From NCBI GenBank assembly GCA_036924085.1, contig JAVGWX010000007.1:74105948-74169947 (forward strand): a stretch of DNA of 64,000 nt. The letters run 5' to 3'. This document shows positions 10,471-19,639 of this stretch, piece by piece. Under the pieces are notes generated by a model that made no database searches, had not been told where the DNA came from, and saw only the letters and a list, made by a program, of their open reading frames with translations. Origin of the DNA: Ariolimax columbianus (taxonomy: Eukaryota > Mollusca > Gastropoda > Stylommatophora > Arionidae). Position numbers and translations under genes: made by a program. Numbering within the stretch: position 1 is the first letter of the stretch; each line of letters starts with the position of its first letter.

Positions 10471-11411
10471 GGGCATTCAAGCTCTGTGTTGGTCAGTTGA
10501 CTTGTGAATAGTAAGATACTCTGTAAGACATTTAAGCTCTGTGTTGGCCTGTTTACATGTGGATAGTAAGATACTCTGTAAGACATTCAAGCTATGTGTT
10601 TGCCTGTTGACATGTGGATAGTAAAATACTCTGTAGGACATTCAAGCTCTGTGTTGGCCTGTTGACATGTGGATAGTAGGATACTCTGTAAGACATTCAA
10701 GCTATGTTGCCCAATTGACATGTAGATAGTAAAACACTATGTAGGACATTAAAGCTCTGTGTTGGCCTGTTGACATGTGGATAGTAAGATAATCTGTAGG
10801 ACATTCAAGCTATGTGCTTGCCTGTTGACATGTGGATAGTAAAATACTCTGTAGCACATTCAAGCTCTATGTTGGCCTGTTAACATGTGGATAGTAAGAT
10901 ACTCTGCAGGAAATTAAAGCTCTGTCTTGGCCTGTTGACATGTGGATAGTAAGATATTCTGTAGGACATTCAAGCTCTGTGTTGGCCTGTTAACATTGGG
11001 TTAGTAAGATACTCTGTAGGACATTCAAGCTCTGTGTTGGCCTGTTAACATGTGTATAGTAAGATACTCTGTAGCACATTAAAGCTCTGTCTTGGCCTGT
11101 TGACATGTGGATAGTAAGATACTCTGTAGGACATTCAAGCTCTGTGTTGGCCTGTTAACATGTGTATAGTAATATACTCTGTAGCACATTAAAGCTCTGT
11201 CTTGGCCTGTTGACATGTGGATAGTAAGATACTCTGTAAGACATTCAAGCTCTGTGTTGGCCTGTTAACATGTGGTTAATAAGATACTATGTAGAACATT
11301 CAAGCTCTGTGTTGGCCTGTTAACATATGGATAGTAAGATACTCTGTAGCATATTAAAGCTCTGTCTTGGCCTGTTGAAATGTGGATAGTAAGATACTCT
11401 GTAAGACATTT
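10471..11411 (+). repeat. Homogeneous 55-bp satellite core, ~17 monomers (unit 1)
   Basis: Monomers here differ by only a few bases (CTCTGTGTTGGCCTGTTGAC and CTCTGTCTTGGCCTGTTGAC variants alternate), unlike the diverged flanks. Length between fixed landmarks is 940 bp. The same interval in unit 3 is 1,270 bp, exactly six monomers longer. This is probably the most recently amplified part. Confidence 0.85.
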
Positions 11412-12029
11412 AAACTCTGTTTTGGCCTGTTAACATGGTGGCAGTAAGGAACTATGTAGGACATCAATGTTTTGGGTAAGTCTAACATCTGGATAGTGGA
11501 TACTGTGCAGTGCATTCAATCTACAGTTGGTTTGTTAATATGTGGATTGTAAGATCCTCTGTAAGACATTAAAGCTGTCTGTCAGTCTGATGCCATTGGG
11601 ATTGTACAATACTTTGAAGAAGAATAAAACTTGGTATTGGTCTGTTAATATATAGATAGCAAATTACAATGTAGGACTGTAAAGTTTCGAGTCAGTGAAC
11701 TTATGTTTAATGGGGATAGTGCGATACTTTGTAGGACAATACCGTTTATTTGTCTGTATGTTAATATTCATATTGTAAGGTATTATATAAAAGACTGTTA
11801 CCATGTGCTTAGGTAGATACTGTGTAGGACATCAACATTTAATGCTGGTATGATAGTCTGTGGATAGTAAGATTCTATATATAGGACATTAAAACTTGAT
11901 GTAGCATAGTAAGATACTAGATAGGACTGTAATGCCACAGGGTCATCTTCCCTTGTAGAATTACAGGTCTACTAAGACTAAGATTAATATAAACACATAA
12001 TCTTACAAATACTATTTCTTTTGTTGCAG

Positions 12030-12207
12030 ATTCTGCACTTTACACTATACGAAATACAAGACCTCACCACTAATGGAGTCTCCCGCGGAACACCTGGCTG
12101 AGACATTTCCATTCTACTCCGTCTTCCTCCACGCTGCCCGAGACTCACCAAACGTTGCCGTGGACGATCAATACGAAAGACAATGGTTGAGTATGAGGAT
12201 TACCTGA
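12030..12207 (+). other. Possible 3' splice site and short open frame (unit 1)
   Basis: A pyrimidine-rich tract ending TTTCTTTTGTTGCAG (12015-12029) looks like a splice acceptor. It is followed by 58 sense codons (12031-12204, including MESPAEHLAETFPFYSVF) and a TGA. No upstream exon or known family was recognised. All four unit 3 differences that I found in this frame change the amino acid, which argues against selection. Probably chance or a decayed exon. Confidence 0.2.
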
Positions 12208-12261
12208 CTTGACTTAAACACAAGGCAACGACTCAAGCTGGCCATCTATCTTCTCGGCACA

Positions 12262-12281
12262 CCCCCCCCCCCCCCCCCCCC
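12262..12281 (+). repeat. Poly-C run, C20 (unit 1)
   Basis: Twenty C residues. Unit 2 has 16 and unit 3 has an interrupted run. It lies just right of the point where the identity of units 1 and 2 ends (12235). Confidence 0.95.
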
Positions 12282-12284
12282 ATG

Positions 12285-12475
12285 CCATCAGAACACATTT
12301 TGCAGCCCTGCCCATCGTTTACCGACAAGAAGTAGCATTTGGCAATAACAAGTGTCCTTCCACGAGTAGCTGTACAGAAGTACTCGGACCCTCAAGTCAA
12401 CTGCTGCCTTCGTTAGAGTAAGTGAATTCGAGGTCTGAAGACGAACAAGGAAGATCTCTTTTCTTGACATTTTTC
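12285..12475 (+). mobile_element. Family A-related LINE 3' end (unit 1)
   Basis: Encodes a degraded SEHILQPCP ... FTDKK ... VSFHE-like C-terminus and ends GGTCTGAAGACGAACAAGGAAG. That matches the fragment at 14705-15285 (TGAAGACGAACGAAGAAG). It is 5'-truncated directly after the poly-C run. Stops are present throughout. Confidence 0.65.
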
Positions 12476-12550
12476 GCGCCAGCCGAAGCACATCAGTACA
12501 AGTACAGTCAACCTCCATCAAGATGATTTCAGCAAAAAGCTTTGCATGAT

Positions 12551-12645
12551 CTTGCAGTAGGAGTTTATTTAACAGTTTACTTGCATAATGAGGTTGCTAT
12601 CCTCATGCACAACTCTCTTTAGTCGCGCCTTTCAATATATGCATG
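12551..12645 (+). repeat. Unidentified dispersed repeat, copy a (unit 1)
   Basis: Shares TTGCAGTAGG, then a GACAACTCT/GCACAACTCT-type block and AGTC(C)TCGCGTTCAA-type words, in the same order, with 13011-13096. The two diverged direct copies flank the CR1-like fragment. Family unknown. Confidence 0.45.
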
Positions 12646-12675
12646 GAGTTCAATCAATCAAATCAGAACAAAAAG

Positions 12676-12915
12676 GCATAGCTTTAAATTAAATAAAGTA
12701 AGGTCAAGATTGGATATTTGGAAATATTTCTTTAGTCAGAGAGGGGGGAATGCTTGGAATGCATTTCCAAGGAACTGATGGAAGCAGAGGCAGTTGATGC
12801 ATTTAAGAATACATTAGATGCGCATAGCTTATTGAGCAAGGAAATGTAAATGAAACTGGTTGCGTACAGACTCTGCATAGTCTTCTAAACCAGTATAAAG
12901 ACGTTAAGTTAAGTT
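12676..12915 (+). mobile_element. CR1-like LINE 3' end (unit 1)
   Basis: Encodes FKLNKVRSRLDIWKYFFSQR, then NAWNAFPR and a degraded EAEAVDAFKN, the CR1-type C-terminus. It ends with the family's 3' terminus (TCTTCTAAACCAGTATAAAG, then TTAAGTTAAGTTAA). It matches the end of the element at 640-2590 and is 5'-truncated. Confidence 0.75.
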
Positions 12916-13010
12916 AAATCAAGATCACTCATCTCTTTTTGTTGAAGCACAGGTCCAGCATTGTATTTGACTTACCATAACCAGCTTTTAGGAAAGATTT
13001 TTTCTAGTTA

Positions 13011-13096
13011 TTTGCAGTAGGTAAGCGATAATTTGTACATTTTGAGATTGCCACATCCATGGACAACTCTTAGTCCTCGCGTTCAACATGCAATTA
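13011..13096 (+). repeat. Unidentified dispersed repeat, copy b (unit 1)
   Basis: Diverged direct partner of 12551-12645 on the other side of the CR1-like fragment. Confidence 0.45.
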
Positions 13097-13559
13097 ATGT
13101 TTTGGCCACTCAGGAGAAATACATACATAGCTCACCTTAAGATTGTTTGCCCTTGACCTACTGTGACAGTATTATGTGGCGGTTATATTCTACCATTCTC
13201 AGTAAGGGACCCCGGATACACTATGGGAGGTCATGTTATTGATAGATTTGAAACAAGCAGCGATAACGATAGAAAAGATATGAATTTGGAATTGCATGTG
13301 TTAAGCTTTTATAGAAGTGTTCATACGTGGTTGCGAAGTTTCGATGGCTCACAAACAAAACATGTCTGTGTTCAGATTCCTGATCTGACAGGGTCGTACA
13401 CCTATTAAATGTCGTGCTGAATATGGTTTAACCAGGCTCTAAAGTGCAAAACACAGAACAATATACTGCCTCTTAGGAACCACGGTAAACGAGGGGAAAA
13501 AAAGAAATATAGCTTTTTAGTGTTTTCTCCAGTATCGCATTCTGTTTTTTATTATATGG
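13097..13559. other. No recognisable feature (unit 1)
   Basis: Contains an 81-codon plus-strand frame (13163-13408) with no motif I recognise. It is conserved between units only to the extent of the whole repeat. Confidence 0.6.
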
Positions 13560-13690
13560 CTTGCTGGCTTAGGGTCGTTCGTTCTCAATCTTGCATAACC
13601 AAGCCCTGATATGGCTTAAATAGCAGAATGTTGTCCAGAGAACGGAATGCAAATATGCTGATCGGTGTGGACTGCACAGAACACGGCCAG
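13560..13690 (+). mobile_element. LINE 3'-UTR-like segment, inverted relative to 120-230 (unit 1)
   Basis: The reverse complement shares GCATTCCGTTCTCTGGAC, TTCTGCTATTTA and GAGAACnAACGA words in order with 121-210. Since 255-605 is a minus-strand LINE C-terminus, 120-230 is probably its 3' UTR, and this is a plus-oriented second copy lacking the coding part. Confidence 0.5.
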
Positions 13691-14419
13691 GCACTTGAGC
13701 ATCCGTGGTCAACCACTGCACGCGAGCTCATATCCAGTCGTCCTGACTTGTCTTGCCACTGGTTAAAGTTGGACTCGAGCGAGAGAGTGTGGTCGACAAA
13801 CTGCGCAACCCTTTCTCACTTAAAGGAAATTCATCGCGCAAGTCATTCTTTTTTCATGTATCCAGTACTAACACAGTCGAGTCCTGTGACGACGGGCGAG
13901 AAGAGAGCGTAGGTCCACTGACAAGCTAAACTACAGTCAAAAAGCTGCGTCAGTTGCGGGACACCTTGCTGAGCAATAAAGCGGCTGAGGTACATGGATT
14001 TGCTGACAACCATGATCACCGCCTCGCGAAGCAAACTTTCTCTGCTTTCACTGACTTCGAATATGCAGTTCCCATATTCCCACCCATCCACAACCCGGAT
14101 TTACAGAATATTTGACTGGATGGACTGGCTGGGTGCAAAAAGTAAAGGCTCGTGATGGACGAAAAACATTGTGATTGACCCTGACGCAACGTCCTGGACA
14201 ATATGGTGTGCTTGACCGGACTAGCGTCTCAGTTACCCACATATATTATCTTATATATCACTAACCTCTAGCTGATTGCTAGCATAACCGGCACTTCTGA
14301 AATTATGCAATGATGTTTATAAATGAAAATAGTATTTGTTAGATCTACGTCAACAATAAAGTCACATATATTTTTGTATACCATAACAAGCATTATTACA
14401 TAGCACAAAAAATCGCTCA
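13691..14419. other. Unidentified sequence (unit 1)
   Basis: Short open frames on both strands (up to 94 codons), none recognisable. It may include the remainder of the 3' UTR-like copy that starts at 13560. Confidence 0.5.
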
Positions 14420-14704
14420 CTTTCATCATTATCATCATTATTATCATCATCATCATCATCTTCATCATCATCATCATCATGTTGCATGTCATTTGCAGAA
14501 AATCACTTTCACAACAACCGATCTGTAACTCGATCTCTAGCCAGAAGTATCGCCTCTATCGTTGTAATCGTCAGGACCTCCGTGATGTCTTGTTTCCATC
14601 TTTTCATCGGTCTGCTTCAGCCCCGCTTTCCAAGCACCAAACCCTCCTGTATCGTTCTTTCTAGGTCAGTATGGCGTTTGATGTGGTCAAACTATTATAC
14701 AGCA
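14420..14704 (-). mobile_element. RTE-like LINE C-terminus with (ATG)n tail (unit 1)
   Basis: The minus strand encodes FDHIKRHTDLERTIQEG, GKRG, RPMKRWKQDITEVLTITT and EAILLARDRVTDR. These match the FGHIKRxxxLExxIxEG...GRPxKRWxxDI...LARDR C-terminus of RTE-like LINEs. It then runs into a (ATG)n/(GAT)n tract (plus 14425-14480), which is the element's simple-repeat tail. It is the downstream part of the element whose upstream part lies at 15622-16000. Stops present. Confidence 0.65.
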
Positions 14705-15285
14705 AAGCAAGCTGTCATTTTCACAGACGACCTAGCAGTGTAATGGCCCTCAAGAGCCCAGTGCTTAAAAAAAAAGCAGTCCAATGGACACCAGCCCACT
14801 GAGGCATTCCAGGCAACGGGGAGGCGGACAGGCTCGCCAGAGAGCAAGGAATGCTGCAGCAGAGTGATACATAAATCACATACAATGAAACTAAAGCATT
14901 CATCAGGACAACGTACAGTGCAAAATGGAAAATAGGATCACATTTGCCACATAGAAAACTATGCCTACCATCAACTCTCCAGTCGAGACCAGGTGATCAT
15001 TTTCCGGCTACGCACATGTCACAACAGACTCAGATGCCATCTGTACAACAAGTTCAAGATTGGCACTACAGAGATTTGTGCCTGCGGCACAGCCCCCATG
15101 AAGGCATAATATATTTTGCAGTTCTGTCCGCTGAATACCGACAAAAGAAGTAACAATTGACAACAGCCAGTGTCCTTCCACGAAAAGCTGTACGGAAGCG
15201 TACAGAGCCTTGAGTCGACTGCTGCCTTCGGTAAAATCATTGAAGCTGAGGTCTGAAGACGAACGAAGAAGCAGAAGAAACTATT
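14705..15285 (+). mobile_element. Family A-related LINE, RNase H to 3' end (unit 1)
   Basis: Starts inside RNase H (AVIFTDDLAV, a catalytic Asp motif). It continues with VQWTPAH and GIPGNGEADRLAREQG (last RNase H motif), then VIFRLRTCHNRLRCHLYNKF, CACGTAPMKA and the C-terminus, ending TGAAGACGAACGAAGAAG. Frameshifts and stops break it. Its wording differs from the 17.2-20.8 kb element, so it is a sister subfamily. It is inserted into the minus-strand RTE-like element. Confidence 0.75.
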
Positions 15286-15379
15286 TTAGCTTTCGAGACA
15301 AGATGTTGTTTACTAACCAATTTTGCTTGAAATTAAGTAGGATCTGTAGTATATACATATATCTTTATCTATATCTCAA

Positions 15380-15618
15380 GCAGATGTGGATATATTGAGA
15401 TCGGATTTAGATAACATTCGAGAGTGGTTTGTAGGTTCGCAAATGGAGTTTAATGTAGATAAATGTACAGTCATCCACATGGGAAGATCCAATATGAAAC
15501 AATAAGAATAAATTGGATGGGCATAGCTTTTAGAGCAAGGTGATGAAATGAAACTGTATGTATACAGATTCTGCAGAGTCTTCTAAACCAGTTTAAGGAC
15601 GTTAAGCTAAGTTAAGGA
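15380..15618 (+). mobile_element. CR1-like LINE, RT scrap fused to 3' end (unit 1)
   Basis: 15382-15500 encodes DVDILRSDLDNIREWFVGSQ and MEFNVDKCTVIHMGRS, the segment after the RT active-site box. It then jumps to the family 3' end (15505-15618: DGHSF-like, TCTTCTAAACCAG, TTAAGCTAAGTTAA). The RT piece is what the copy at 640-2590 has lost. Together with the preceding family A fragment it splits the RTE-like element. Confidence 0.7.
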
Positions 15619-15621
15619 TAT

Positions 15622-16000
15622 CTGTATTTTTCCTTTTTGCTATCCATTGTATTTTGAGCACTTTTCTATAGTCCTTTAGTTAAAAAGATGCAATCCTCTT
15701 CTTAAGTGTTTGTGTGGGGGTCCACGTTTCACATCCGTATGTCTTCATCGGTATAATGCAAGTTCACAGAATAGTTATTTTCATTTTATTAATGTTCTGT
15801 CATCAGTTTCTCATTTTATTGAACCTCTGCATTGCCGTAGCCATTGGCGCTTATAACTGAGCCGAGGTACTCAAAGCTTGTGACTTAAAGCTTGTGACTT
15901 TCTCAATTATCTGTTGTTCTAAAAAAAAATTTAGGTTTGGTCTTTGCCTTGCCTGTGATCGTTATCTTGGTTGTACTTTAAATTCAGGTATAGATTTTGG
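15622..16000 (-). mobile_element. RTE-like LINE, RT thumb region (unit 1)
   Basis: The minus strand encodes TTKITITGKAKTKP, a degraded FKYLGSVISANGYGNAEV block, and then TYGCETWTPTQTLKKRI and LKDYRKVLKIQW. This is the YLGSVISxDG...LYGCETWTxTKxxxxRLxxFE wording of RTE-like LINEs. It stops where the plus-strand CR1-like fragment begins, and the C-terminal remainder resumes at 14704. Confidence 0.65.
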
Positions 16001-16852
16001 ACTTCGTTGAGTTGTGTTTACGCTCATCAGTACTTTTATATTTCGCTAGTTGTTAGACCCACCGGACTAGATCGCATGTGGACACAGTCCTGGTGTGAAC
16101 AGACTATCTACAATGCAGTTAGTAAACTAGCCTTATCTTGTAAAGCGAGCTATGCAAGTTTGCATTCCATTTCCAACAATATATCTCTGCAAATATGGAT
16201 TTTCGACATTTGTAGCAAAAAAGAAAAACAAATCGAAACCGATTAGATGTCTAACATGGCAAACGTGTGGTTTGTACAACACAACGGTTGAATCCTCTTC
16301 GAGAAAGAGAAACAACAAGCCTTCACGCGGTCAGCATTTCTTGATCTTTGTGACCCGTTCCTCAGCCTTGCATATATACGCAGCACGTTCATTCAAAAAA
16401 TAATGAAATTAACTTTCTTCTATTTTAAATGTATTGTGTTTCTATTGAAATTGTTAAGAAAGACACATATATCACATGTACTTTTGTGTTGTTTTTTTAA
16501 AACTATTTCTATATAACTGGTTCTTTGCTATTGTATTTTATGTATTTAAAAACATTATTCCGAGAAGGGGTACGTGACATACACTTGACAAGGAAGACCA
16601 TAGAACACAAATAGCTAACAATTTTCCCTTAGACGATTAACAAAAACCTGTCTTGACATAGTCGCCATCACGGCCTGCGATGGGCATCAGAACATGACAC
16701 AAACGTTGAGTTACAGGAACAATTTGTATCTACAGTTAACATCATTTGCTGAATAGGAACGATCATCAATGGGCAGAAGCGTGCGGTGAACACCTTTCAT
16801 TTTTGGGCTAAAGAGAAATACTCTCCATTTAATGTACAATATGTAACTACGT
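16001..16852. other. No recognisable feature (unit 1)
   Basis: Frames of up to 91 codons overlap on opposite strands with no known motif. The 5' remainder of the RTE-like element may lie here but I cannot see it. Confidence 0.6.
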
Positions 16853-17200
16853 TAACGTCTTTATACGGGTTGAGAAGACTACCTCTTTATACTGGTTTAG
16901 AAGACTGAAACTTTATACTGGTTTAGAAGACTGTGTCTTTATATTGGTTTATAAGACGATGTCTTTATAATGGTTTAGAAGACGATGTCTTTATACTGCC
17001 TTAGAATGACTATATCTTTATACTGGTTTAGAAGACTACGTGTTTATACTGGCTTAGAAAACTATGCAGAGTCTGTAACCAACCAGTTTCATTTACATTT
17101 CCTAGCTCTAAAAGCTATGTGCATCCAATCTATTCTTAAATGCTTTAATTGTTCCAGCCTAAAACTACTTCATATGGCAATACATTCTAAGCATTCACCA
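16853..17200 (-). mobile_element. CR1-like LINE 3' end with amplified 26-bp repeats (unit 1)
   Basis: The minus strand shows a GTGGTGAATGCTTAGAATG (NAWN-like) start. It continues through AGCATTTAAGAATAGATTGG and CTGGTTGGTTACAGACTCTG to TCTAAACCAGTATAAA, collinear with 12740-12900. Unlike the other copies, the terminal TCTTCTAAACCAGTATAAAG segment is repeated in tandem. Confidence 0.75.
16859..17066 (-). repeat. 26-bp tandem repeat, 8 units (unit 1)
   Basis: CTTTAT landmarks at 16859, 16885, 16911, 16937, 16963, 16989, 17016 and 17042 give a 26-bp period with one 27-bp step. Each unit repeats the 3' terminus of the CR1-like element. Unit 3 has one more. Confidence 0.9.
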
Positions 17201-17255
17201 CTGTACAGCTTATGTAGCTTACCAGTGACACTTCTTCTTCTTCTTCTTCTTCTTC

Positions 17256-17734
17256 ATCAACCTCTATTTTTTCGAAAAAAGCAGCGGTCATCCTAAGGCT
17301 GTCGACACTGCCATAGAGCATGTCTAGTGTTTGTCACTGGTGATGGCCACATGTGCTTTCTCTGGTCCTCGTATGTCGGCAGTTTTGCAGCATGTGTTCA
17401 GCGGTCATTTTCCCGGTGCCACAAGTGCATTCTTCAGTGCCCCCTATCTTCAGTTTATTGAAAAGGTGGTACCTTAGTCTGTTGTGGCCTGTGCGGAGTC
17501 TGAAGACCACGACCTGCTCTCTTCTGTCCAACTGGTAATAAGCATCGTTTTTTGTGTAGCCAGTATGTTCTGTTTCCCATTTGGCCATGTGTCTGGCTCT
17601 AATAAGCCTTTTGGACTCTTCGTAGGTCAAACTAGAATCTGGTTGTGGTAGTCTTGCACCTTCTTTTGCCAGTCTGTCTGCCTCCTCGTTGCCTTGGAAG
17701 TTACAGTGGGATGGAACCCACTGTACCACTACAC
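17256..17734 (-). pseudogene. Family A: RNase H end and C-terminal CxC/H/C domain (unit 1)
   Basis: 17334-17729 encodes VQWVPSHCNFQGNEEADRLA (RNase H His and last Asp), VVVFRLRTGHNRLRYHLFNK and CTCGTGKMTAEHMLQNC. A frameshift then gives RHTRTRESTCGHHQ. The remaining C-terminus (TAAFFEKIEVD-like) and GAA tail lie at 17229-17300. Very close to the 2861-3292 copy. Confidence 0.8.
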
Positions 17735-18087
17735 TTTTTGGTGCGGACTGCTGGCATAGTTGACAGAGTACTGCTCTTAAATCATTTAGTTCAGTATTTT
17801 TCTACTTTTTAGTGCTGTGACTACGGCCAGGGCATCTGTAAACAGGACTATCTGCCTTTCATTTCGTTTGCCTGTCAGCATTGCTTCTGCTGCATCCCTC
17901 AGTGCCTCTGCCTCCGCTCTGAAATAACATGAGTATTTTCCAGTTGCCACTGACAGTGTTATTTTTTTACCATTTGGTAGGCTCAGGAATACCTCAGGTT
18001 ACAGACCCGTCGGTGTATGCATGGGTCCAGTCCATGCTTGGGTAGTTTTTCGTTATGTACCTCAGGGTTATGTCTCTTCTTTCTGTT
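17735..18087 (-). pseudogene. Family A: RNase H N-terminal half (unit 1)
   Basis: Carries AYTDGSVT with the first catalytic Asp intact (codon at plus 18009-18011). After a 3-bp-for-26-bp replacement relative to unit 3, it continues with FRAEAEALRDAAEAML (catalytic Glu) and IVLFTDALAVVTALKS (catalytic Asp). The replacement shifts frame and places a stop right after the TDGS motif. Another frame break follows near 17810. Confidence 0.75.
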
Positions 18088-18573
18088 TCAGTCTGGCTGT
18101 TCTTGTTTCAAATACCTGGTATATTTTCTACCACCTCCGGAATGATATGCTGCTTCCAGGTAGGTTTTGCGTACAGAAGGGATGGGCTTTGGTGTTAATG
18201 TGTTCATAGTGTCTTCGCTCATCTTTGCTTTGGCTATTTCTGCAAAGTTTCTCGGCTTTAGTTTCCCATTTCCAAATCTATTTAGTCTCTGATGCATTGG
18301 GTGGTCTGTCAGTCTTCTGCGTTTCTCTGCTTGCTGCTGGGCTCTGCAGTCTCTTCTGTCGGTCATGGATTGCAGATTTCTAATCTTTTCCAGTTCTACA
18401 ATTGGCGTTGACTTCATGCCTGCTGTTATAACTCTCATGGCTTGGTTTTGAAGTTTGCTAATTTTATCAAAGTTAGCCTTTGCTGCTGTTGCCCATACCG
18501 CAATGTCATACTTGAGAACTGGTCTCACTCTTCCAGTGTACAGTTTCGTCTGTTCCCCAGCTTGTGCCAGCAA
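18088..18573 (-). pseudogene. Family A: RT thumb / connection (unit 1)
   Basis: 161 codons: LYTGRVRPVLKYDIAVWATA (family wording LYxxxVRPxLEYxxxVW), KLQNQAMRVITAGMKSTP, then a charged helix-rich stretch ending KYTRYLKQEQPD. It overlaps the palm frame in another register, so one frameshift joins them. Units 2 and 3 have VLEYD where unit 1 has VLKYD, so unit 1 carries the derived residue. Confidence 0.75.
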
Positions 18574-19639
18574 GTTTCCTAATGATTGCCAATCTTTGTC
18601 TGGCTCTCATTCGGTTTTTCTCGATCTGACTTTTCCATGTCATGCACCGATCAAATGTGACTCCCAGGTAGTTTTGGTTGCCGTTTGTCCGCAGATATTT
18701 GCCGTTAAGACTTATTTTGGTGTTCTGGGGTTTGTTTGAAAGCGAGAATATCGTACATGTTTTTTCCTCATTTATTTTGACCAGCCATGAGTTCGCCCAC
18801 TCCTCCAACGATGTTAGGGCCTGCTGCATCCGATTGCTTGCTATGGTGAGATTTTTTTCAGACGTCCACATAGCCAGATCGTCTGCAAACATGGAGCTGT
18901 GGACTCTTCTTGGTAGATTTTCTGTGATGTTGTTTATATACACCAGGAAAGGTGTTGGTGACAGTACTCCCCTTTGGTGTATTCTCTGCTCAAGTGTCAC
19001 CTTTTTGCTCATCTGCTATTGTACTTGAACTATGGTTTTCGAGGTAGTCGTTGATCCATCTGTACGTTTTCCCACAAACTTCACTTCTTCGTAGCTTGAC
19101 TTTAAGTCCCTTTATCCACACCTTGTCAAATGCCTTCTCTAAATTCACCCAAATCGCTACTGTGTGGTTTTCTCCTGGTACGCATCATCTATTAACTGGG
19201 CTATGAGAGTGATCTGGTCCTCAGTGGATCTGTGCTGTCTAAAGCCTGCTTGCTGTGGAATTAGTATGTGTTTTTCTTCCAGATGCCACATCAGTCTGGT
19301 GTTTATCATACGTTCCATCAGTTTACCTACACAGCTCAGTAGACTGATAGGTCTGTATCCATTAGGATCTGTTCTATCTTTTTCTTTCTTTGGTACTGGT
19401 ATAAGTACAGCGTCTTTTCATGTCTGAGGTACAATTCCCCTTTTCCAGCTTTGGTTCAGGACTGATAGTAACTTCCTCTTTGCTGTTTGGCCCAACTTCA
19501 TCAGCAATTCGTGTTACCCCATCTTTTCCGGGCGATTTCTGTTTCTTTAGAGTTCTCATGGCCTCTTCCTTTTCATTCATTGTTAGTATTGCCATCATGT
19601 GCTCCTCTGGTGCCATATCTATGTAGTCGTGGCTCTTTT
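18574..19639 (-). pseudogene. Family A: RT fingers and palm (unit 1)
   Basis: 19374-19616 begins the fingers: MRTLKKQKSPGKDGVT. Near 19143, palm motif A reads WVNLEKAFDKVW, where the catalytic Asp expected before LEKAFD is Asn (codon at 19143-19145, minus). 18506-19012 carries GVLSPTPFLVYINNI and the active-site box MFADDLAMW (FADDLA at 18872-18889), then NYLGVTFDRCMTWKSQIEKN. Frameshifts lie near 19000 and 19430. With motif A altered and the frames broken, it cannot be active. Confidence 0.8.

Larger units (their letters stand above)
6062..11936 (+). repeat. 55-bp satellite array (unit 1)
   Basis: About 100 degenerate head-to-tail monomers. A typical monomer contains GTTAACATGTGGATAGTAAG, then ATACTATGTAGGACATTAAA, then GCTCAGTGTTGGTCT. 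Spacing measured between successive CATGTGG sites is 55 bp (7381 to 7436, and 10556 to 10611 to 10666). The ends and the middle are strongly diverged, while 10.47-11.41 kb is nearly homogeneous. It is interrupted by an insert at ~7.01-7.16 kb, a SINE at 9.75-10.01 kb and a 57-bp LINE tail at 10.29 kb. Stops occur in all frames apart from local runs. Confidence 0.95.

Noticed and set aside
6062..11936. CRISPR-like array (short repeats at regular spacing)
   Set aside because: There are no unique spacers; the whole 55 bp repeats, and the context is eukaryotic satellite DNA.
14268..14492. Met-rich small protein on the minus strand
   Set aside because: Its Met run is the (ATG)n tail of the RTE-like LINE.
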